Source: Gammaproteobacteria bacterium (GTDB lineage Bacteria > Pseudomonadota > Gammaproteobacteria > Magnimaribacterales > TMED112). From it: a DNA stretch of 29,817 nt. The notes beneath the pieces were generated by a model. It was not told where the DNA came from. It searched no databases and saw only the letters and a list, made by a program, of their open reading frames with translations. A program made the position numbers and the translations under genes. The DNA lies in contig NYUL01000043.1 in the NCBI GenBank assembly GCA_002684055.1, forward strand, positions 3,622 to 33,438, in the 5' to 3' direction. This document shows positions 24,870 through 29,817 of the stretch, piece after piece; within the stretch, counting starts at the first letter, position 1; every line of letters starts with the position of its first letter.

Positions 24870-25049
24870 TTAATTTTCCATTTGTTGTTTGTACCATTCG
24901 ACTACCGACCGTTGACCAGCTTGATACATGATCTTTTCTATGTTGTCGTATGGTGTAGGTTGTACAGGTGGAAAGTTTTCGTCCATTTCTTTTAAAATGG
25001 CAGTAGCTTGTAGACCATATGTCTCAAGCTGATTCATACTAATCGTCAT
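24870..25049 (-). CDS. 59-aa small protein of unknown function
   Basis: Two possible starts: ATG at 25049, overlapping the zinc-ribbon gene by 11 nt, or ATG at 25037, 1 nt after its stop (TAGTATG). Both give the same core: NQLETYGLQATAILKEMDEN, then FPPVQPTPYDNIEKIMYQAG and QRSVVEWYKQQMEN. It reads as a small helical protein with a conserved-looking FPPV.PTP and AGQRSVVEW motif; I recall similar small genes in cyanophages but know no function. It ends 1 nt before the ATG of the gp7.3-like gene. Confidence 0.75.
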   Translation of the reverse strand: MTISMNQLETYGLQATAILKEMDENFPPVQPTPYDNIEKIMYQAGQRSVVEWYKQQMEN

Positions 25050-25161
25050 TCTTTTTGTGGCAGGATCTACAAGTTACTTCGGTGATTGGGTAGTTTGCAT
25101 TTACTTTAATTTTATCACCGCATACTTTGCATTCCATTATCTTTACTGGATGCAGTTCCAT
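25039..25161 (-). CDS. 40-aa zinc-ribbon mini-protein
   Basis: The ATG at 25161 shares its A with the nrdB stop (TAATG), a reinitiation arrangement, and gives 40 aa. An internal ATG at 25137 would give 32 aa and keep all motifs. Two CxxC knuckles (C11-KV-C14 and C31-RS-C34, 16 residues apart) form a rubredoxin-type zinc ribbon with ECKVCGDKIK and VTCRSCHKKN. Such mini zinc ribbons usually bind nucleic acid or protein partners. Role unknown; it sits directly downstream of the ribonucleotide reductase genes. Confidence 0.78.
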   Translation of the reverse strand: MELHPVKIMECKVCGDKIKVNANYPITEVTCRSCHKKNDD

Positions 25162-26120
25162 TAGGCATAGCTTGGTAGGTTTACATTGCTATGCTCAAAG
25201 AAAGCCAACATACGTCCTGATTTTGTCGCAGAAAAGTTAGGAGCTTTTCCTTGATACATCAGGTTATCGCTGGAATCCAGCCAAAATTTTTTGTCCAAAT
25301 ATCTAGACTCTGTATTTGTACTAAGGGGCTCCATAACCCAATTAATTGTTGCCTTCCTTAGTTTATCCAAGGAAGCAGAGTATTTGAGTCCCAACTCTTT
25401 ACATACGATGTTGTTTGTAGCGACGTGGATTTGTTCCAATTTGTTATCGTAAAAGCTCTTTATCTTTTACTTCTGCATCTTTACCATTGATGCAGTTCAG
25501 ACTATATCTTCATCCTATAAGGATGCTAGGCACTCGTGTCTCCATTACTGTGTTACCACTCGGGAGTTAGTCGTTGAACCTTCCAACTTGTAGGTTGGCT
25601 TGGCTGCTGATTGTCCATTTTGGAGGAGTTCCAGCAATTCACCTAGTTTTTTAAAGTAGAGACCAACTAATCAATCTCTACTGATGTCAGCAGATACGGT
25701 TCGCATTCCAGCGTCACCATTCCACCTAAAAAACGGGAGTAAAACAAAGAAAATTGCAGTTTCGGCAACTTTCGCTTTGAGGATAGTGTGATCTGGATGC
25801 GACACCCACGCATCACGGAGAATTTTCGCCTCCTTTTCAGCCTTAGGATCAACGCCGTAAGCATCGGCGATGTAACCAAGAGCCAGGTCGTGTTTCTCTT
25901 CGTCTTTGACGTTTGAGGTGAGAATCTCGCGTGCCAAAGGCGGAACGTCAGCGGCCAAAGCATCATTGATAAAATCTCCTACTGGTAATTCCATGTGTCG
26001 TAACGCGAGTGCTCTGTGAATTGTTTCTTCAGAGCCTTCAGTTACGCTTCCAGCATCTACTTGTACTGGTGTCCAGGTTCTTTTTCTTGCTAATAGTTTT
26101 TCGTATGGATTAGGTTTCAT
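25161..26120 (-). CDS. nrdB: Ribonucleotide reductase small subunit (NrdB-like), split by a group I intron
   Basis: Exon 1 is 26120-25674 (149 codons) and exon 2 is 25436-25161; joining them in frame gives 240 aa. The joined protein has the full ferritin-like ligand set of class I small subunits: E44, E74xxH77 (DEEKHD), E120 (VAETAIF) and E150xxH153 (DEQIHVATN). Ligand spacing is close to E. coli NrdB (D84, E115/H118, E204, E238/H241). The second ExxH exists only after splicing, because exon 1 ends at ISRD and exon 2 begins EQIH. The position equal to the radical tyrosine (H77+4) is Leu81; Tyr83 is nearby. A C-terminal Tyr (Y239) could serve radical transfer. The protein is short for the family (about 320-375 aa). 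It starts in an ATGA overlap with nrdA. If unspliced, translation stops at the first intron codon (TGA). Confidence 0.88.
25437..25673 (-). ncRNA. Group I self-splicing intron within nrdB (237 nt, no ORF)
   Basis: All core elements are present in order on the minus strand. P1: exon GTAGAGAT pairs over 8 bp with the guide GTCTCTAC (25663-25656), the last exon U facing G as required. P element AATTGCTGGAAC (25639-25628) and Q element AATCAGCAGCC (25612-25602) give P4 (TGCTG/CAGCA). R element GTTCAACGACTAA (25579-25567) and S element AAGATATAGTC (25510-25500) give P7 (GACTA/TAGTC). P8 is CATCC-TTATA-GGATG (25525-25511). P9 is CTGCATC/GATGCAG (25495-25473), followed by GTAAAAG/CTTTTAC (25470-25449). 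The intron ends in G at 25437. About 45 nt between R and P8 suggest the P7.1/P7.2 extras of subgroup IA. There is no room for a homing endonuclease. Confidence 0.93.
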
Positions 26121-27499
26121 TCTTGACAGTCACAGGTAAGAGGGTTTTCATTCAATAGGTTTGATAAATATTCATCTACATCTGTTTCATCTAGTGCTGC
26201 ATAAGCATCGCTTTTGTCTTGTACGTCACTCATTACTTGCAAGCTGTAGTACAAGCTTGTTTGAGGACCAACCAGCCACTCCTCAATAAATTCACGATCG
26301 TATGTCACCATATCTGACCATGAGTTAAATGAATAGCTGTGCCATAGACCAGTCCGCTGGTAGATGGTCACAATGCCATTTGCAACAATGCAATAGTCAT
26401 CCCACCCAACTTCGGATGCAATTTCTACATCTCCATAACTGAAGGTCTCTACACCAAATGTCCCGCTATCACGATCAACAGTTCTTGCTACAGGTGGCGC
26501 AATCTCTGGTGTGCAGGTGTAACCGTCAAGATCTCGTGAGCGGTAGCTGCAAGACGCTGTAGGAGCGATTGCAAAGGCTCTCTCCATCTTGTGCTCTCGT
26601 GCAATAAATGCAGCTTGCTGAATACCATTCTGTAGAGCTGCTGCAACGTTGTGAGCGATAGTCCACTGGACCTCTTGGTCTTCATTCAAGATGTCCCACA
26701 AAGCTGTACCAAACTGCCGATAGGTCACTCCATATCGTCGTAGCAGGTTTGCCAGTCCGAGGATGCCAAGTCCCACCTGTCGATCAGTTTCAGGAGGTAG
26801 GTATTCTCCTGTTTCACCGACTCCAGTTTTGCCATGTAGGTCGCACAGTTCGGACATTCCTTGCACGAAGGCACCACTGAGAGTTTCAATTTTACAAGCT
26901 CCAAGGTTTACATGGCTCAAAAGGCACGTCCCGCGTGATGGCAGTAATACCTCTAGACACACATTGGCGTAGATCCTTTCTCCTTTGTCGTTGTATCTGA
27001 TCTTGGTCAACCAGATGTCTCCAGATGCAATACCTTTGTAGAGCTTTTCTCTGGTTTCAAGACTCATATCGTGCCACATAGGCAATGACATGTTCACACA
27101 ACGCTTCACCCACGGCAGAGCATCTCTAGGAGCTTCGATAAACTCATTAATGTCTGCATGATCTGCATCTAGATGGAGGACGATTGCTCCGTTTTTGTAC
27201 TTTCCTCCACGTCTGAGAGTTTCGTTAAGGCTAGAATAAATTCTCCCAAATGATACAGGGCCAGACGCAACAACCCCTGACGGTCTCTCGGTTCCCCTTG
27301 CATCGAGTTTTGATAAGTGGATCGCAACTCCTGCTCCATTTCTAAGAGCGTGAGATGCGAATCTCCAAGAATTCTCAATACCGTTTTCTGACTCAAGCTC
27401 ATTGTCTACAACAAATACAGTACAAGAAACAGGCAGCCTGCCGGTTGGATCGTTTTGCCAGGCTTCTACCCGGCCAGTTTTACTAATAAGGTTTGTCAT
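26117..27499 (-). CDS. nrdA: Miniature ribonucleotide reductase large subunit (class I-like NrdA)
   Basis: 460 aa, against about 760 for E. coli NrdA. Catalytic features are all visible: redox Cys C26 (LPVSC) and C192 (TCLLSHVNLG), the N179-V-C181-L-E183 radical centre with thiyl Cys181, the phosphate-binding IAPTAS (311-316), a Tyr417-Tyr418 dyad (TSLYYSLQ) as used for radical transfer in class I enzymes, and C-terminal shuttle cysteines C456 and C458. Only 25 residues precede the first redox Cys, so the N-terminal ~200 residues including an ATP cone are missing. The YY dyad and the NrdB gene directly downstream argue for class I; cyanopodovirus enzymes of this type were earlier called class II. 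It makes deoxynucleotides for phage DNA synthesis. It overlaps mazG and nrdB by ATGA on each side. Confidence 0.9.
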   Translation of the reverse strand: MTNLISKTGRVEAWQNDPTGRLPVSCTVFVVDNELESENGIENSWRFASHALRNGAGVAIHLSKLDARGTERPSGVVASGPVSFGRIYSSLNETLRRGGKYKNGAIVLHLDADHADINEFIEAPRDALPWVKRCVNMSLPMWHDMSLETREKLYKGIASGDIWLTKIRYNDKGERIYANVCLEVLLPSRGTCLLSHVNLGACKIETLSGAFVQGMSELCDLHGKTGVGETGEYLPPETDRQVGLGILGLANLLRRYGVTYRQFGTALWDILNEDQEVQWTIAHNVAAALQNGIQQAAFIAREHKMERAFAIAPTASCSYRSRDLDGYTCTPEIAPPVARTVDRDSGTFGVETFSYGDVEIASEVGWDDYCIVANGIVTIYQRTGLWHSYSFNSWSDMVTYDREFIEEWLVGPQTSLYYSLQVMSDVQDKSDAYAALDETDVDEYLSNLLNENPLTCDCQE

Positions 27500-27855
27500 A
27501 CTAAATCTCCAAGGATTGGATTCTTATAATTTGGTCCCTTCAGAACCTTTCCATCTTCTCTATAGATAGGTTTACCGTCTTCATCAAGCTTTGACATGTT
27601 TGATTCGTGAACACGGTTCCAAGCCTCATCAAGATCCCAACCCATGTTTTCAGCAAACTGCCAAACGACATACAAAAGATCAGTCAACTCTTTTAAAGCT
27701 GACGCCCTGTCTTCATGATCGATAGCATGAAGAAACTCTAGGTTCTCTTCTGCAATTAAGTTAGCTTGCATCTGAATGTTCTCGATACTGTTTTTCAAGC
27801 CGTAGGCTCTCCTGAACTCTCTCGCTTGCTTGCTGTAGGTGGTGTTGTAGCTCAT
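27496..27855 (-). CDS. mazG: MazG-like nucleotide pyrophosphohydrolase
   Basis: A 119-aa all-helical NTP pyrophosphohydrolase of the MazG / PRA-PH superfamily. The metal-binding motif is E36-E37-x-x-E40 followed by E56xxD59 (IAEENLEFL and KELTDLLYV). The C-terminal signature HESNMSKLDEDGKP..REDGKVLKGPNY is typical of phage and bacterial members. It may hydrolyse noncanonical or surplus NTPs, or ppGpp-type alarmones, and so support the adjacent reductase in supplying nucleotides. The first 95 nt overlap the DUF3310 gene, so the N-terminal ~25 residues may be less constrained; a later Met29 exists. Exact substrate cannot be told from sequence. Confidence 0.9.
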   Translation of the reverse strand: MSYNTTYSKQAREFRRAYGLKNSIENIQMQANLIAEENLEFLHAIDHEDRASALKELTDLLYVVWQFAENMGWDLDEAWNRVHESNMSKLDEDGKPIYREDGKVLKGPNYKNPILGDLV

Positions 27856-28072
27856 TTTCTAGATAGTGGATTGCTTTGGCTAAATCTTTTGCAGCAGTGT
27901 TATCTGGTTTATGACCAGCCCTGCAAATGTATTTGATTGCACAACCTAAGTGGTAGTTGAGTTCTTGGTCTCTGATAAAGTCCCATACTTCGACCCCTCC
28001 TCGTGTGTAATACTCTGGTGTGCGGGCCAATTCACTAGAAGGTTCTTCATGTTGTTTCCCAATACGAAACAT
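27761..28072 (-). CDS. DUF3310 family protein
   Basis: A 103-aa protein with the full DUF3310 pattern at residues 21-74: YYTRGGVEVWDFIRDQELNY, then HLGCAIKYICRAGHK and DLAKAIHYLENEL. The family is widespread in phages and often lies with nucleotide-metabolism genes; biochemical function is not established as far as I know. The N-terminal 17 residues lie entirely in an overlap with the preceding gene and the C-terminal 30 in the overlap with mazG, so only the core is in unshared sequence. No Shine-Dalgarno precedes the ATG. Confidence 0.88.
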   Translation of the reverse strand: MFRIGKQHEEPSSELARTPEYYTRGGVEVWDFIRDQELNYHLGCAIKYICRAGHKPDNTAAKDLAKAIHYLENELQHHLQQASERVQESLRLEKQYREHSDAS

Positions 28073-28218
28073 TGTTTTTGAAGTGCAATAAATAGGGTGA
28101 TAATGTCTTTCTTGTCTGCTCCTGGTAGGAGATCAGACAGCTGCCGTACTTTAAATTCCTGTTCCATTGTCAGCTCTGTCACTGGCATAGGTGGAATCCC
28201 ATTGGATAACTCGTCCAT
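27946..28218 (-). CDS. 90-aa conserved-looking small protein
   Basis: Core sequence MPVTELTMEQEFKVRQLSDL then LPGADKKDIITLFIALQKQC (residues 11-50) predicts helices and resembles a small protein that recurs next to the exonuclease in cyanopodoviruses. No function known to me. The ATG at 28218 lies 68 nt inside the exonuclease gene; Met11 (28188, GGGA 8 nt upstream) would reduce that to 38 nt and may be the true start. The last 42 codons overlap the DUF3310 start, and the tail there (THEEGSKYGTLSETKNSTTT) looks like a low-constraint extension. Confidence 0.72.
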   Translation of the reverse strand: MDELSNGIPPMPVTELTMEQEFKVRQLSDLLPGADKKDIITLFIALQKQCFVLGNNMKNLLVNWPAHQSITHEEGSKYGTLSETKNSTTT

Positions 28219-28900
28219 CTTTATAAAGTTCTTTTGTTAGTATTCGTGCAAGCCGTGCATTCATAAGTGCATCCTCTTCAGTCATGTTTTTTTCAGCAAA
28301 GGCATTGACTACTGTTTCCCATGTGCATCCATTCTTGTCTAAGAGTGCTGCTGCACGTTTAACACCCACGCCCGCTATTCCACTGTAGCCGTCGGTCATA
28401 TCACCACTCATAGTTTGAATGAAGAACCATCGTTCTCCTTCCTCTGGTGTGATGGTGATAGTTTCATTTTTGAAGTCATAGAGTTTGCCAGGGATTTGAC
28501 GCATGTCTTTGTCTGGTGAACAAATGATGTGGCCGGGGTTCTCAGTCGCATATATCCCAAGAGCATCATCAGCTTCAAGATCATCGATCTTAATTACCTC
28601 ATAGGTTTTGCTTAGTTCATCAATAGCCCTTTTGTAACCACAGGGTTTCTTCCTGTTGCGGTGCCCTTTATAACTGGGATCAATTTGTTTTCTGAAGTTG
28701 GTAGCGGAGGAGAAAAAAAGTATAAGGTCGTCAAAAAGACCAAGATTAGATTTGACATTACTAAGATCGCGTTCAATTAGACGCATTACATCTGTAAAAC
28801 GACTGGTGACAACAATCACGTCATCACCAAAGTCAAAGTCTTCCTCTGCTGCGGCACAACATTTGTAGACAATGAAGTCGGCATCTATTAGTAAGCTCAT
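28151..28900 (-). CDS. 5'-3' exonuclease (T7 gp6-like)
   Basis: The ATG at 28900 (GGAG 9 nt upstream, ATGA overlap with the preceding gene) gives 249 aa; an upstream in-frame Met at 28930 is rejected. FEN-type metal ligands are visible: D6 and D8 (LLIDADF), E109/D111/D112 (LEADDALG), D130 and D132 (SPDKDMRQIPG), and D170 before the helix-hairpin-helix GYSGIAGVGVKRA. A basic arch region (YKGHRNRKKPCGYKRA, 77-92) contacts DNA. T7 gp6 degrades host DNA, removes RNA primers and serves recombination; the same role is expected here. T7 gp6 is 300 aa, so this is compact. Confidence 0.93.
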   Translation of the reverse strand: MSLLIDADFIVYKCCAAAEEDFDFGDDVIVVTSRFTDVMRLIERDLSNVKSNLGLFDDLILFFSSATNFRKQIDPSYKGHRNRKKPCGYKRAIDELSKTYEVIKIDDLEADDALGIYATENPGHIICSPDKDMRQIPGKLYDFKNETITITPEEGERWFFIQTMSGDMTDGYSGIAGVGVKRAAALLDKNGCTWETVVNAFAEKNMTEEDALMNARLARILTKELYKDGRVIQWDSTYASDRADNGTGI

Positions 28901-29346
28901 GACCAAAAGTTCTCCAGACCAGGTGGGCATTTAGGCTTTTTACTTCTTGCTTGTCCGACTTTCCAGGGCCATCTTATTTCGCCTGTTACTGGATGTACAA
29001 GCACAAAATACACACCTTCAGTTGGAGTGCCGAAACTTTTCCAAATCTGGTGTCCTTCATGCCAGTGCATCTGTTTAACATCGATTGGAATATATTCTCC
29101 GTTGATGCATAAAACCATGTCTACTTTACCTGAACAGCCAGCGTTAGTAAAAACTTCTGCTCCTCTGTACCACGCTTCAAGTTTTACAAAATTCTCCCAG
29201 TAATCTCCTTTTCTGTTTGGATCTTCAATGTGTTGCAGCCCATGAGTGCCCCGATTTTGATTCTGCGTCGATTCTAATTCTGAAGTTGTAATACTCTCCT
29301 GCTTCTGCTGCGCTATATACCAGGGATGAACAAAGGGTTTTAACAT
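28897..29346 (-). CDS. PD-(D/E)XK endonuclease in the T7 gp3 position
   Basis: In this 149-aa product residues 48-100 carry a PD-(D/E)XK nuclease core: E57 in the first helix (ENFVKLEAWY), D76 (SGKVDMVL) and D89-x-K91 (IPIDVKQ), followed by WHEGHQIWKS. Between polymerase and exonuclease it probably replaces T7 endonuclease I (Holliday junction resolution, host DNA breakdown), though overall similarity to gp3 is not evident to me. The first 41 residues overlap the polymerase 3' end by 122 nt and no Shine-Dalgarno precedes the ATG at 29346. A downstream non-ATG start near residue 37-40 is possible; the nuclease core would be unaffected. Confidence 0.82.
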   Translation of the reverse strand: MLKPFVHPWYIAQQKQESITTSELESTQNQNRGTHGLQHIEDPNRKGDYWENFVKLEAWYRGAEVFTNAGCSGKVDMVLCINGEYIPIDVKQMHWHEGHQIWKSFGTPTEGVYFVLVHPVTGEIRWPWKVGQARSKKPKCPPGLENFWS

Positions 29347-29817
29347 TAGGTGGTAACGTCTCTAATTGGATTTCGTCATGGATAAAGCCGAGTTGATGCG
29401 CCTCTATCCCTAGTTCTTTGATATTTTCATGAGCGATAATCATCCATCGCTTTGCTATTACTGCCGCAGTTGACTGTAATAAGTAGTTGAGGGCTTTGTG
29501 CTGAGAATCGAGTAATACTCTCCGGCCGTCAATCGCCTTGAGATAACCTCTCGCAGTGGCTTCTTTAACGCTGGCAAGTAGTTTGTCAAGGCCAGGAATC
29601 GCTTCCACATATGCAGCTCTAATCTCCTTGCCCTTCTCCACAGCTTGCTTCTTTGGTAGTAATGGATCGAATGACTTGCCAATCTTTCCGTCACTAGCTC
29701 CGTAGAGCATGGAGTAGGTGACTGTCTTAACTTGTTTTCTAGTGATGCCAATCTTGTCTGCATTAACTTGGTGAATGTCATCGTTTAAAAGTGTCTTTGC
29801 ATACGAGCCATCGTCGT
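29225..29817 (-). CDS. DNA polymerase I family, T7 gp5-like, C-terminal part (runs off right edge)
   Basis: The frame is open to the window edge and gives the last 196 residues, not just the portion after the first visible Met. The start of the visible part (DDGSYAKTLLNDDIHQVNAD) and motif B (ITRKQVKTVTYSMLYGASDG, with the catalytic Arg/Lys and Tyr-Gly) match T7 DNA polymerase fingers. Next come LDGRR-type (AIDGRRVLLDSQHKALN) palm residues and motif C HDE (FIHDEIQLE). The C-terminus ends SGHSWAATH, as in T7 (W...H at the end), so this stop is the true end. The N-terminal exonuclease and palm parts lie outside the window. Confidence 0.95.
   Translation of the reverse strand, partial: DDGSYAKTLLNDDIHQVNADKIGITRKQVKTVTYSMLYGASDGKIGKSFDPLLPKKQAVEKGKEIRAAYVEAIPGLDKLLASVKEATARGYLKAIDGRRVLLDSQHKALNYLLQSTAAVIAKRWMIIAHENIKELGIEAHQLGFIHDEIQLETLPPNVKTLCSSLVYSAAEAGEYYNFRIRIDAESKSGHSWAATH

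Noticed and set aside
25161..25439. Separate 92-aa gene starting at TTG
   Set aside because: It is exon 2 of nrdB; the TTG belongs to the last intron bases, and the sequence EQIHVATN only makes sense after exon 1.
25671..26120. Stand-alone 149-aa ferritin-like gene
   Set aside because: It ends at an in-frame TGA that is the first intron codon, and it lacks the second ExxH motif needed for a metal site.
26117..27499. Class II (B12-dependent) reductase
   Set aside because: The Tyr-Tyr dyad, C-terminal CxC and the adjacent NrdB-like gene favour class I; no B12-binding motif seen.
28901..28930. Upstream Met extending the exonuclease by 10 residues
   Set aside because: The ATG at 28900 has GGAG upstream and an ATGA coupling, and the family begins directly with the LLIDADF strand.

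Overview
The window is a contiguous piece of a T7-like podovirus genome, with every supported gene on the minus strand. Reading along the transcribed direction (high to low coordinates), it runs from the 3' part of a T7-type DNA polymerase, through nucleotide metabolism, to the head, tail, internal-core and fibre genes, and ends at the small terminase and an open-ended basic protein. The order (pol, endonuclease, exonuclease, MazG/RNR, gp7.3-like, gp8, gp9, gp10, gp11, gp12, gp13, gp14, gp15, gp16, gp17, gp18) matches T7 except for inserted genes. A 37-residue high-light-inducible protein gene (hli) between the scaffold and the major capsid gene points to a cyanophage of marine Synechococcus or Prochlorococcus type. 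No photosystem gene such as psbA is present in this stretch.

Right end, 24.9-29.8 kb (replication and nucleotides): DNA polymerase C-terminus (runs off the edge), PD-(D/E)XK endonuclease in the gp3 position, gp6-like 5'-3' exonuclease, a small conserved protein, DUF3310, MazG-like pyrophosphohydrolase, a miniature ribonucleotide reductase large subunit (nrdA) and its small subunit (nrdB). nrdB is interrupted by a 237-nt ORF-less group I intron that splits the gene exactly in front of the second ExxH metal-ligand motif. Without splicing it would look like two unrelated hypothetical ORFs. Two mini-genes follow, a zinc ribbon and a 59-aa protein.

Middle, 14.3-24.9 kb (morphogenesis): gp7.3-like protein, portal, an overlapping small ORF, scaffold, a 198-aa coiled-coil protein, then a run of very short genes (79, 22, 51, 37 = hli, 56 and 34 aa), a structured leader, the major capsid gene, a small Ser/Gly-rich gene, a clear rho-independent terminator in the place of T7 T-phi, then gp11, gp12, gp13-like and gp14-like genes.

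Left part, 1-14.3 kb (ejection proteins, adhesins, packaging): a gp15-like protein with a C-terminal lytic transglycosylase domain, a 1274-aa gp16-like protein, a gp17-type tail fibre, a glycine-rich adhesin, a tail-assembly-chaperone-like protein, a beta-helix tailspike, a one-membrane-segment coiled-coil protein in the holin position, a 53-aa protein, a protein with an internal duplication, small terminase, two small HNH-type ORFs and a Lys/Arg/Ala-rich protein leaving the window.

Most genes abut or overlap by 1-20 nt (ATGA, TAATG, ATGNNTAA), indicating translational coupling. No tRNA, CRISPR array, insertion sequence or attachment site was recognised, and I could not assign phage or host promoters from sequence alone.
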